Of a stretch of 17,729 nucleotides of DNA, positions 6,824 to 12,678 are shown one piece after another; position 1 is the stretch's first letter, and each line of letters begins with the position of its first letter. The translations under genes were made by a program, and so were the position numbers. The notes below the pieces were generated by a model. The model was given only the letters and a program-made list of their open reading frames with translations. It was not told the origin of the DNA and did no database searches. The stretch covers positions 1-17,729 of the forward strand of contig CAUPYH010000034.1 in NCBI GenBank assembly GCA_963515595.1. The letters are read 5' to 3'. This DNA is from Eikenella sp963515595 (lineage in GTDB: Bacteria > Pseudomonadota > Gammaproteobacteria > Burkholderiales > Neisseriaceae).

Positions 6824-7264
6824 ATGTCGCAAACCCCCTCCCCCCGCGCCAAAATCTTGCTCGCCCTCGCCGCGCTGTTGCTGCTGGCCGGCGGCCATTT
6901 CGCCGTACGCCAATGGCGTGCCGGGCAGCAGCCCGCTGCCGAAACGGTGGTGCAGGCCGATTGCGACCCGAACCAAGGCTGCACCCTGCCCGACGGCAGC
7001 CGCATCCGCTTTGCCGCCGCGCGCCACCGCCCCTTCGACATCACCCTGGAAAACGTGCCGCCCCAAGTGCAGCAGGCCGAAGTGAGCTTCAGCATGGACG
7101 GCATGGACATGGGCTTCAACCGTTTCCCGCTTAAGCGCCAGGCCGACGGCTCCTGGCTCGCCGCCCAAATCCGCCTGCCCGTGTGCACCGACCGCCGCGA
7201 CGGCTACCTGGCAGACATCCGCATCGGCAACCAAGTTTTTCAGGTAGCCTTCCAAGCCGAATAA
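6824..7264 (+). CDS. Membrane-anchored periplasmic protein, possibly FixH/YtkA-like fold
   Basis: 146 residues. A single hydrophobic segment at about 9-25 after SPRAK acts as an uncleaved anchor or signal. The rest should be periplasmic and carries cysteines at 47, 53 and 121. The core EVSFSMDGMDMGFNRFPLKR (86-105), then GSWLAAQIRLPVC and a closing strand IGNQVFQVAFQ, resembles the beta-sandwich pattern of FixH/YtkA-like proteins, which contain a similar Met-Asp-Met stretch and are often linked to copper handling or oxidase assembly. This similarity is by eye and is an inference. The gene overlaps no other; hemW starts 30 bases after it on the same strand, so co-transcription is likely. A DUS lies inside the last codons (7239-7250) and another supplies the ribosome-binding region. 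Confidence 0.7.
   Translation: MSQTPSPRAKILLALAALLLLAGGHFAVRQWRAGQQPAAETVVQADCDPNQGCTLPDGSRIRFAAARHRPFDITLENVPPQVQQAEVSFSMDGMDMGFNRFPLKRQADGSWLAAQIRLPVCTDRRDGYLADIRIGNQVFQVAFQAE
7239..7250 (-). repeat. DUS inside the 3' end of a coding sequence
   Basis: Exact TTCAGGTAGCCT translated as FQVAF near the C-terminus. The sequence GGCTACCTG at 7202-7210 can pair with it within the message. Confidence 0.9.
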
Positions 7265-7294
7265 CCCGTTATTTTAAAAATCAATCGCCACACC

Positions 7295-8467
7295 ATGCCC
7301 CTACTGCAAGCCCCCGGTTCCGGCCTCAGTGCCCTGCCCCCGCTATCGCTCTATATCCACATCCCCTGGTGCATCCAAAAATGCCCCTATTGCGACTTCA
7401 ACTCCCACCGCCTCAAGCCAGACACCGACGAAGCCGCCTACATCAACGCCCTGCTCACCGACCTGCAACACGAACTGCCCCACATCTGGGGGCGGCCGGT
7501 GGATACCATCTTTATCGGCGGCGGCACCCCCAGCGTATTTTCTGCCGAATCCATCCACCGCCTTCTCAGCGGCGTGCGCGCCCTGGTGCGCCTGCAGCCT
7601 GAAGCCGAAATCACCCTCGAAGCCAACCCCGGCACTTTCGAACAAGCCCGCTTCCAAGGCTACGCCGAAGCCGGCATCACCCGCCTGTCGCTCGGCATCC
7701 AAAGTTTCGACAACGCCAAACTGCACGCCCTCGGCCGCATCCACAACGGCGATGAAGCCCGCGCCGCCATCGAAGCCGCGCTCGCCATCTTCCCCCGCGT
7801 GAATACCGACATCATGTATGCCCTACCGCGCCAAACCCCCGAAGAAGCCCGGCGCGACGCCGAAACCGCCCTCTCCTTCGGCGTAACCCACATCAGCGCC
7901 TACCACCTCACCATGGAGCCCAACACCCCCTTCGGCCGCACCCCGCCCCCCGGCATTCCCGAAGAAGACACTGCCTACACCATCGAACAAGCCGTACACC
8001 ACACCCTGCTTGATGCCGGCTTCGAACGCTACGAAACCAGCGCCTTCGCCAAAAACGGCCAGCAATGCCGCCACAACCTCAACTACTGGCAATTCGGCGA
8101 CTACATCGGCATCGGCGCCGGCGCCCACGGCAAAATCAGCAGCCACAGTGGCATCACGCGCACCACCCGCGCCCGCCACCCGCGCAGCTACCTCGCCGCC
8201 ATGCAAGGCAACCCCGCCGATGCCGTCGAACGCTTTCAGGTAGCCTCAAGCGAGCTGCCTTTCGAATTCATGCTCAACGCCATGCGCCTCACCGACGGCG
8301 TACCCGCCCGCCTGTTCCAAGAGCGCACCGGCCACAGCCTCGCCGCCATCGCCCGCCCCTTGCAGGAAGCCACCCGGCTCGGCCTCATCGACCCCGATCC
8401 CACCCTCCTGCGCCCCACCGAACGCGGCCAGCGCTATTTGAATGATTTGCTGCAACTGTTTTTGTAA
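7295..8467 (+). CDS. hemW: HemW, radical-SAM heme chaperone (formerly coproporphyrinogen oxidase-like)
   Basis: 390 residues, standard length. The radical-SAM cluster motif C26-x3-C30-x2-C33 occurs in IHIPWCIQKCPYCDF. The next position is Phe, not the extra Cys of true HemN, which points to HemW. GGGTPS (75-80) contributes to S-adenosylmethionine binding. HNLNYW (260-265) is the HNxxYW motif linked to heme binding in HemW. Family members carry heme and pass it to respiratory-chain proteins; they do not oxidise coproporphyrinogen. The C-terminal part contains the expected helical domain. The ATG at 7295 has no clear Shine-Dalgarno sequence, so translation may depend on coupling to the gene ending 30 bases upstream. 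A DUS within the gene (8235-8246) encodes FQVAS. Confidence 0.95.
   Translation: MPLLQAPGSGLSALPPLSLYIHIPWCIQKCPYCDFNSHRLKPDTDEAAYINALLTDLQHELPHIWGRPVDTIFIGGGTPSVFSAESIHRLLSGVRALVRLQPEAEITLEANPGTFEQARFQGYAEAGITRLSLGIQSFDNAKLHALGRIHNGDEARAAIEAALAIFPRVNTDIMYALPRQTPEEARRDAETALSFGVTHISAYHLTMEPNTPFGRTPPPGIPEEDTAYTIEQAVHHTLLDAGFERYETSAFAKNGQQCRHNLNYWQFGDYIGIGAGAHGKISSHSGITRTTRARHPRSYLAAMQGNPADAVERFQVASSELPFEFMLNAMRLTDGVPARLFQERTGHSLAAIARPLQEATRLGLIDPDPTLLRPTERGQRYLNDLLQLFL
8235..8246 (-). repeat. DUS inside hemW
   Basis: Exact TTCAGGTAGCCT translated in frame as part of FQVAS, in the C-terminal third of hemW. Confidence 0.9.
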
Positions 8468-8487
8468 ACCCGTTCGCGCCTGCCTAG

Positions 8488-8499
8488 AGGCTACCTGAA
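8488..8499 (+). repeat. Single DUS after hemW
   Basis: Exact AGGCTACCTGAA 20 bases after the hemW stop. No inverse partner is close; the next DUS pair begins at 8637. Confidence 0.9.
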
Positions 8500-8636
8500 A
8501 GTGTGAGCTTCAACGAAGTTAAAACCATTTTTGGTTTCCAGCCCCATAAGTGAGCCAAACCCCAAACTTATCTCTTTTTCAGCATGTCGGCAGCAATAAA
8601 TTGCCCTAGGTCAAACAACATGCAAAACCACCAAGA
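8500..8636. other. Non-coding stretch with a small hairpin
   Basis: No plausible gene is present. AAACCA-TTTT-TGGTTT (8522-8537) forms a small AT-rich hairpin. Just before it, AACGAAGTTAAAA (about 8512-8524) resembles the arms of the AT-rich palindromes in the array at 11785-11952, perhaps a solitary decayed copy. Confidence 0.4.
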
Positions 8637-8663
8637 AGGCTACCTGAAACTTTCAGGTAGCCT
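8637..8663. terminator. Tight DUS inverted repeat
   Basis: Forward DUS 8637-8648 and reverse DUS 8652-8663 are only 3 bases apart, giving a nearly perfect palindrome. It ends the hemW transcription unit just before the promoter at 8666. Confidence 0.65.
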
Positions 8664-8665
8664 CC

Positions 8666-8694
8666 TTGTCAGTACACCCCACTCTCAGTATTAT
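8666..8694 (+). promoter_or_regulatory. Sigma70-type promoter for the lipoprotein gene
   Basis: TTGTCA (8666-8671), a 17-base spacer and TATTAT (8689-8694) match the sigma70 pattern well. It starts directly after the DUS hairpin and lies about 34 bases before the ATG at 8728. Confidence 0.7.
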
Positions 8695-8727
8695 CCTTAT
8701 TGATTTCAACCTGCGAGGAAACCAACC

Positions 8728-9150
8728 ATGCAACCTTATCCACCCCCCGCACACCCCGCCCGGAACCTGCTGCGCCTCAGCCTAATCGCCGGCGCCGTTT
8801 TCCTGTTTGCCGGCTGCGCCTCTCTAGACGACAACATGAAACGCCAAGTTGGCCAGCACATCAACGAAGTGTTCCGCGAACACGGCGGCCAGCCTAATTC
8901 CGGCCGCAGCAGAGTAGGCAACAACCGCTATGCCTACACCTATAAATACTACCGCACCCGCTACGCCGGCCGGGAAAACCTCGGCACCCACCAAAACCCC
9001 GGCATGGGCACCGGCCAAACCACCTACTACGCCGATGTCTGCTACGGGCGCAATCTCTATCAAACCTACTACACCGACGTCAATGACATCGTGGTGGACT
9101 ACCGCTGGGAATACACCAAAGAGTGGCGGATTAGCTGCAACGAACTCTAA
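8728..9150 (+). CDS. Small lipoprotein of unknown function
   Basis: 140 residues. After a Pro-rich start, a hydrophobic segment (about 15-29) ends in LFAGC with the lipobox Cys at 30, so the protein should be lipidated and membrane-anchored. The mature part begins ASLDDNMKRQVGQHINEVF and then becomes very Tyr-rich (RYAYTYKYYRTRYA, TTYYADVCYGRNLYQTYY) with Cys at about 105 and 137. The pattern of alternating aromatic residues suggests a beta-rich domain. No family was recognised. GAGGAAACC precedes the ATG, and a good promoter and a DUS terminator bound it as a single-gene unit. Confidence 0.8.
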   Translation: MQPYPPPAHPARNLLRLSLIAGAVFLFAGCASLDDNMKRQVGQHINEVFREHGGQPNSGRSRVGNNRYAYTYKYYRTRYAGRENLGTHQNPGMGTGQTTYYADVCYGRNLYQTYYTDVNDIVVDYRWEYTKEWRISCNEL

Positions 9151-9202
9151 AACCCAACGCGCAGGTCGGGCATCCATGCCGAACCTACCTCAATACTAAA
9201 AG

Positions 9203-9229
9203 AGGCTACCTGAAACTTTCAGGTAGCCT
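9203..9229. terminator. Tight DUS inverted repeat between convergent genes
   Basis: Forward DUS 9203-9214 and reverse DUS 9218-9229 with a 3-base spacer. It lies between the 3' ends of the lipoprotein gene (plus) and the two-TM protein gene (minus), so it can act in both directions. Confidence 0.7.
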
Positions 9230-9247
9230 CACAATCAATCCAGTCCG

Positions 9248-10105
9248 TCAGTCATACAAATGCAGATTCACTACGCGCAACAGCTCCGCTTCCACAGCAG
9301 GCAAATGGCGTGGCGGGCTGATGCCGTCTTCTTGCGTGATTTTTAGCTGCCTTTGTATTTTGTTGTAGTGGATTTTAATCTTTTCGCTGCCAAATACCTT
9401 TTTGAATTGATAAAGATAAACCAAGTCGTGCTTGGTGGGCACGCCCTTTTCCAAATCCAACATGGCAAACGGCGCCTCTTCATCGAGAAACTGAATCAAA
9501 TTGGCAAAATCGTCCTGCTTCATCCGATAGAGCGACTGGGCAGTATAGGGAATTTTATTCGATATGCCCGCCTTATATTGCCGCCACGCGGCCAATATGG
9601 CCTCGCTTACGCCTTTTTCCTGCCCCGGCATCATCCCGCTGGACACCACAACATAATGATGATCTTCCCCATAGGCAACATGACGCCGCTGAATCATGGC
9701 TCCGATACGCGGGCGTAAAAACTTGCCGAGATAGGGGTGGTGCTTTTTTAATGTCTCTAGGCCAACGCCCACCGCCTGGATATTGTCCCACTTGGCCGAC
9801 CATTTGCGATGCTTATTGAAAAAATTCAGCGCATCGTGCACCGCAATGCCCTGTTCGTCCATATGCACCACCGGCTTGCGCAACAGCAACATCGGCAGCA
9901 CCACGGCATATTGCAGCCAAGAAAACAGCCAAGAAAACAGGGTGAGAAGCAGCAAAAACCAATACCAATAGCTGATCTCGGACAAAACAGCCCGATCGCC
10001 CCACAGGGCCGAACAAATCAAGCACACGCAAAACAGCCCGGAAAAGCCGCCGTAAAACAGCAGCTCCAGGGAGTGCCACCAGCTGTAATAAAGTTTCCGT
10101 TCCAT
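9248..10105 (-). CDS. Two-TM membrane protein with cytoplasmic domain, unknown function
   Basis: 285 residues from the ATG at 10105, chosen because GGGGAAGG lies directly before it. A TTG at 10123 and an ATG at 10117 are in frame but lack a ribosome-binding site, and the TTG touches the DUS hairpin. Two hydrophobic stretches (about 13-35 and 46-75) are separated by a short polar loop. The following segment VVHMDEQGIAVHDALNFFNKHRKWSAKWDNIQAVGVG resembles bacterial PH-like (YcxB-like) domains that follow two transmembrane helices; this is an inference from pattern only. The remainder is mixed, with many Tyr, Lys and His. It lies downstream of the universal stress gene on the same strand but behind a DUS hairpin, so it is probably a separate unit. 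Function unknown. Confidence 0.75.
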   Translation of the reverse strand: MERKLYYSWWHSLELLFYGGFSGLFCVCLICSALWGDRAVLSEISYWYWFLLLLTLFSWLFSWLQYAVVLPMLLLRKPVVHMDEQGIAVHDALNFFNKHRKWSAKWDNIQAVGVGLETLKKHHPYLGKFLRPRIGAMIQRRHVAYGEDHHYVVVSSGMMPGQEKGVSEAILAAWRQYKAGISNKIPYTAQSLYRMKQDDFANLIQFLDEEAPFAMLDLEKGVPTKHDLVYLYQFKKVFGSEKIKIHYNKIQRQLKITQEDGISPPRHLPAVEAELLRVVNLHLYD

Positions 10106-10124
10106 TGCCTTCCCCATTAGCAAA

Positions 10125-10151
10125 AGGCTACCTGAAAGTTTCAGGTAGCCT
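10125..10151. terminator. Tight DUS inverted repeat after the universal stress gene
   Basis: Forward DUS 10125-10136 and reverse DUS 10140-10151 with a 3-base spacer. On the minus strand it follows the stress-protein stop by 24 bases and precedes the two-TM protein start by 19 bases. On that strand the second arm is followed by TTTTGC, a short T-run suiting intrinsic termination. Confidence 0.7.
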
Positions 10152-10175
10152 CTAATCCTGCCTCAATCTTCAGCC

Positions 10176-10640
10176 TTATGCTTCGCGGCGGATAATCAAC
10201 AGCGGCAGGCGGGTTTCGCGCATCACGGTTTCGGCGAAGCTGCCCATCAGGAGGTGCATCAGGCCGGTGCGGCCGTGGGTGCCCAGCACCAGCAGGTCGG
10301 CTTTCTGCTCGGTGGCATAATCCACCAGGCTTTTAGCCATATCGCGTGCGTTTTTGCTGATCACGAGCAGGTGGCGGCCGAGTTTTGCATCTTCGCCCAA
10401 AGTGGTACGCGCCTGTTTGATGGCGGCATCCAAAATGGCGTTGCCTTGTTCGGTGGCAGCGGTTTCGTAGTTTTCATACTGCAAAAACTCGGGGGCAACG
10501 GTGGCCACGTATTCGGCAGGGTTGGCCACGTGCACCAATGTGAGCGCCGCGCCAGTGGCCTGAGCCAGGCCGCAGGCCTGTTTGAGCGCATGTTGGGAGG
10601 TGCGGCTGCCGTCTACTGCAATCACGATATGTTGATACAT
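10176..10640 (-). CDS. Universal stress protein, UspA family, ATP-binding type
   Basis: 154 residues, a single Usp domain. It starts with MYQHIVIAVDGSRTSQHAL, the typical first strand with the Asp10 that contacts nucleotide. Near the end, LLVLGTHGRTGLMHLLMGS contains the ATP-binding pattern G120-x2-G123-x9-G133-S134. Proteins with this pattern (MJ0577/UspFG type) bind ATP and modulate survival under stress; the exact partner is unknown. AGGAGA eight to ten bases before the ATG supports the start. It is divergent from tcdA, sharing a 142-base promoter region. Confidence 0.92.
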   Translation of the reverse strand: MYQHIVIAVDGSRTSQHALKQACGLAQATGAALTLVHVANPAEYVATVAPEFLQYENYETAATEQGNAILDAAIKQARTTLGEDAKLGRHLLVISKNARDMAKSLVDYATEQKADLLVLGTHGRTGLMHLLMGSFAETVMRETRLPLLIIRREA

Positions 10641-10702
10641 AAGCTTTCTCCTAGTGAACGTTATTCCGATGCTTCCGCGCAGAGGCTACAGCCGCCGGAC
10701 GG

Positions 10703-10752
10703 GTCTCTTCCTGATACGTTTACAGTATAATACCGATGCACTGAATGTGCCA
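10703..10752. promoter_or_regulatory. Shared divergent promoter region, usp / tcdA
   Basis: A perfect TATAAT (10726-10731) faces tcdA, but no good -35 lies 16-18 bases upstream. The same bases read backwards give TATACT (10729-10724) with a poor -35, TGGCAC (10752-10747), 17 bases away for the stress gene. GCAC-TGAAT-GTGC (10738-10750) is a small dyad between them. The two promoters would overlap and compete. Confidence 0.35.
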
Positions 10753-10782
10753 TTTTTTCTACCTGTTTTTTGACTTATCCCG

Positions 10783-11559
10783 ATGATTATTTCCGCCCCA
10801 AACGAGCGCCGCTTCGGCGGCATTTCCCGACTCTACGGCCCTGCCGCCCTGCAACGCTTTGCCCAAGCCCATGTTTGCGTGGTGGGCGTGGGCGGCGTGG
10901 GCTCTTGGGCGGTGGAGGCGCTGGCGCGCAGCGGCATCGGCCGGCTCACGCTGATTGATTTGGACAACGTGGCCGAATCCAACACCAACCGCCAGCTCCA
11001 CGCGCTCACCGACAATTTCGGCCTGCCCAAAGTAACCGCGCTGCACCGGCGTATCCTGCAAATCAACCCCGCCTGCACCGTACATGAAATCGAAGATTTT
11101 GTGGACGCGGAAAACGTGGGCACGCTTTTTGCCGAGCCGTTTGATTTTGTAATCGATGCCATCGACCAAGTGCGCGTGAAAGCCGCCATGGCCGCTCATT
11201 TTGTGGCGAAAAAGCAAGCCTTTGTGGTGTCCGGCGGTGCAGGCGGCCAGCGCGACCCCGCCCTCATCCGCCGCGCCGACCTCGCCCGCACCACCCACGA
11301 CCCGCTGCTTTCCAACCTGCGCTACACCCTGCGCCGCCGCCACGGCTTTCCGCGCAATCCAAAAGAGCGCATGAAAGTGAGCTGCATTTATTCCGAAGAA
11401 AACGTTACCCCACCGCAAACCGACGCCGCCTGCGAAACCGATGCCGCACCGCAAGGATTGTCTTGCGCGGGCTACGGCGCGAGCATGCTGGTTACCGCCG
11501 CCTTCGGCCTGTTTTGCGCACAGGCAGCGATAGAACACTTGGCCGCACAAGTGAAATAA
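10783..11559 (+). CDS. tcdA: tRNA threonylcarbamoyladenosine dehydratase TcdA (CsdL)
   Basis: 258 residues, near the usual size of about 268. This E1-like enzyme uses ATP to cyclise the t6A base at position 37 of ANN-decoding tRNAs into ct6A. The nucleotide-binding motif GVGGVGSWAVEALARSGIG occurs at 35-53, followed by LTLIDLD (56-61) and the family-typical NTNRQLHAL (67-75). A second core region contains DFVIDAIDQVRVKAAMAAHF. The C-terminal CIYSEE and GLSCAGYGASM are also typical of TcdA. No frameshift is seen. The start has no clear Shine-Dalgarno sequence but matches the family N-terminus (ERRFGGISRLYG). Confidence 0.93.
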   Translation: MIISAPNERRFGGISRLYGPAALQRFAQAHVCVVGVGGVGSWAVEALARSGIGRLTLIDLDNVAESNTNRQLHALTDNFGLPKVTALHRRILQINPACTVHEIEDFVDAENVGTLFAEPFDFVIDAIDQVRVKAAMAAHFVAKKQAFVVSGGAGGQRDPALIRRADLARTTHDPLLSNLRYTLRRRHGFPRNPKERMKVSCIYSEENVTPPQTDAACETDAAPQGLSCAGYGASMLVTAAFGLFCAQAAIEHLAAQVK

Positions 11560-11567
11560 TCTATAAA
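11539..11567 (+). promoter_or_regulatory. Candidate promoter reading into the hairpin region
   Basis: TTGGCC (11539-11544), a 17-base spacer and TATAAA (11562-11567), overlapping the tcdA end. It would start a transcript near 11574 running into the palindrome-rich region. Only four of six -35 bases match consensus, so this is tentative. Confidence 0.35.
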
Positions 11568-11610
11568 CTCTCCATGAAACCAAACCCATCATATTTGGCG
11601 TAAATGGTTG

Positions 11611-11724
11611 CGGCTGTACCTCTCTGCTGGCGCAGCCGAACGGAGCACGATTTTTCGGGAAACAAGGGCTTGCATTTTCGAAGCGGCGAAGCCGCAAGTG
11701 GCGAGCCCGCCCGAAAAACCGTGC
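11611..11724. repeat. Stem pair and large nested hairpin
   Basis: CGGCTG (11611-11616) pairs with CAGCCG (11633-11638). GCACGATTTTTCGGG (11645-11659) pairs with CCCGAAAAACCGTGC (11710-11724) at 14 of 15 positions. Inside the second stem, GCGGC-GAA-GCCGC (11683-11695) forms its own hairpin. Confidence 0.6.
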
Positions 11725-11736
11725 GGAGTGAGGGAA

Positions 11737-11753
11737 GTTTGGCGAAGCCAAAC
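11737..11753. repeat. Palindrome with GAA loop
   Basis: GTTTGGC-GAA-GCCAAAC, a perfect 7-bp stem with a 3-base loop. It has the same GGC-GAA-GC centre as the hairpin at 11785-11808. Confidence 0.7.
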
Positions 11754-11784
11754 CTGTGCCCGCAGTCGCCTTTCTTTTGCTTCC

Positions 11785-11952
11785 TTTTCTTTGGCGAAGC
11801 AAAGAAAACGAGGTCTCCGGAGGAGGGCGAGTTTCTACGGAGTAAGAACGAAACCTTCGCTAGAAGGGTTCGTTTTAACGAGGTTAAAACAAGACCTCTG
11901 CAAGAGGACTTGTTTTTACGCAGCTAAACGAATGCCCCGCACCGGCATGAGG
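11785..11952. repeat. Tandem array of alternating hairpins, period about 40-41 bases
   Basis: Each unit has an AT-rich palindrome A followed by a GC-richer hairpin B. A hairpins are centred in TTTTCTTTG...CAAAGAAAA (11785-11808), 11831-11849, GTTTTAAC-GAG-GTTAAAAC (11872-11890) and 11912-11929. B hairpins are CTCCGGAG (11815-11822), AACGAAxCCTTC-GCTA-GAAGGxTTCGTT (11847-11874), ACAAGACCTCT-GCA-AGAGGACTTGT (11889-11913) and ATGCC...GGCAT (about 11932-11948). The last three A copies start 41 and 40 bases apart. The arms overlap by two to five bases, so alternative folds are possible. Sequence between units has diverged while pairing is largely kept. Two B hairpins are followed by T4-T5. Confidence 0.6.
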
Positions 11953-12031
11953 TGCAAGGGTGAACGGGGTAAGTATGGTGAAGGCTATCTGAAATTTAAC
12001 AGGCCTCCTTCGATCACTCCATCCAAAAACA

Positions 12032-12051
12032 TTTACGCCAATTCTTGTAAA
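12032..12051. promoter_or_regulatory. 20-bp dyad, putative operator of the HTH gene
   Basis: TTTACgccAATTcttGTAAA: outer arms TTTAC/GTAAA and a central AATT, symmetric about its centre, ending 23 bases before the ATG of the helix-turn-helix gene. Position and symmetry suggest binding by a dimeric regulator, most simply the adjacent protein itself. Confidence 0.5.
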
Positions 12052-12074
12052 AAATCCAACCCAAAAGGAAAACC

Positions 12075-12524
12075 ATGTTCCCCATCGAACTCAAAGCCCT
12101 GCGCCGCAATCTCGGCCTTACCCAAGCCGAAGCCGGCCAGGCTCTTGCCACCAATGTCGATTTTCCCCACGGCGCTTCCGCCGAAGAATGGGCGCAATGG
12201 GAAAACGGCACCGCCCCCATCCCCCTGCACGTGGTTCGCGCCGTAGAAACCCGCCTCAACCAGAAATACCAAGCCATCGACCAATATGCCGAGCAACTCG
12301 AAGCCCAAATGCAGGGCGGCGATGCGGTGGTGGTGCTGTGGTATCCCGAGCCGAAGGCCTGCCCCGACCTGGCCTCTTGGCGCATCAGCCAAAGCGTGGC
12401 CGGAGAAGTGGCCGCTATGGGCGGTCGGGTAATCACCTTCGATGCTCAGAGGCAGGATCGAACTGCCGACACCCCCGACAACCGCCAACGCTGGGCGCAG
12501 GAGCAATTTGAGCAAACCCGGTGA
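12075..12524 (+). CDS. YdiL/Aca2-like (DUF1870-type) helix-turn-helix protein
   Basis: 149 residues. The N-terminal half is a Cro/C1-like DNA-binding domain: IELKALRRNLGLTQAEAGQAL (4-24), then SAEEWAQWENGTAPIP (35-50) as the recognition part. The C-terminal part, LWYPEPKACPDLASWRISQSVAGEVAA (88-114), matches by memory the xWKIYQSVAAEL region of E. coli YdiL. The same layout occurs in Aca2, which represses anti-CRISPR operons. Such proteins typically act as dimers. The ATG is supported by AAAAGGAA at 12063-12070. It stands alone: no candidate anti-CRISPR gene lies in the 515 bases upstream, and the next gene is on the other strand. A dyad at 12032-12051 suggests autoregulation. The stop codon lies in a palindrome CCCGGT-GA-ACCGGG (12517-12530). 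Confidence 0.75.
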   Translation: MFPIELKALRRNLGLTQAEAGQALATNVDFPHGASAEEWAQWENGTAPIPLHVVRAVETRLNQKYQAIDQYAEQLEAQMQGGDAVVVLWYPEPKACPDLASWRISQSVAGEVAAMGGRVITFDAQRQDRTADTPDNRQRWAQEQFEQTR

Positions 12525-12542
12525 ACCGGGCTGACATCCGAA

Positions 12543-12554
12543 AGGCTACCTGAA
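12543..12554 (+). repeat. DUS, distant partner of the copy at 12662
   Basis: Exact AGGCTACCTGAA, 19 bases after the HTH gene. The inverse copy lies at 12662-12673, so the two enclose 107 bases that contain a separate GC-rich terminator. Confidence 0.9.
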
Positions 12555-12632
12555 AAATTCATGGCCAACCGAACTTCCGCCGCAGCCGCACTTCCGCACT
12601 GCCTCGAATCAAAAGCCCGGCCGGCTTGCCAT

Positions 12633-12673
12633 GGCCCTGCAGGATTCTGCAGGGCCGATTTTTCAGGTAGCCT
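12633..12673 (+). terminator. Classic intrinsic terminator merged with a DUS
   Basis: GGCCCTGCAG-GATT-CTGCAGGGCC (12633-12656) is a perfect 10-bp stem with a 4-base loop, followed by GATTTTTC. The T-run leads directly into the reverse DUS (12662-12673). This is the strongest intrinsic terminator in the window, serving the HTH gene on the plus strand; for the opposing SDR-like gene the hairpin has no T-run. Confidence 0.8.
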
Positions 12674-12678
12674 TTTCC

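Larger units (their letters stand above)
11560..12031. other. Palindrome-rich intergenic region, no convincing gene
   Basis: About 470 bases without a credible coding sequence; open frames crossing it have no ribosome-binding site and translate palindromes. From 11611 to 11952 nearly every stretch is part of an inverted repeat. It can be split into a nested stem (11611-11724), a short palindrome (11737-11753) and a tandem array (11785-11952), listed separately. A degenerate DUS (AGGCTATCTGAA, one mismatch) is at 11982-11993. The TTTCTTTTGCTT...GGCGAAGCAAAG sequence recalls a widespread repetitive sequence of other proteobacterial intergenic regions; this is from memory. Confidence 0.6.

Noticed and set aside
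7202..7210. Additional DUS at GGCTACCTG in the periplasmic protein gene
   Set aside because: Only 9 of 12 positions match; counted as chance or as an old, decayed copy.
9813..10120. Open frames opposite the two-TM protein gene
   Set aside because: They lack ribosome-binding sites and recognisable domains; the minus-strand gene has membrane segments and a strong start signal.
11574..11603. Nine-codon leader peptide (MKPNPSYLA) before the hairpin region
   Set aside because: There is no ribosome-binding site and no regulatory codon pattern; probably chance.
11785..11952. CRISPR array
   Set aside because: The period is about 40 bases, but repeats are not identical and there are no constant repeat/variable spacer blocks; both halves of each unit are palindromes. 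No cas gene is present.
11560..12074. Anti-CRISPR gene upstream of the Aca2-like regulator
   Set aside because: No open frame there has a ribosome-binding site or protein-like composition; the region is palindromes.
11608..12246. 212-codon frame across the hairpin array into the HTH gene
   Set aside because: It translates palindromes, has no ribosome-binding site and overlaps the better-supported HTH gene in another frame.
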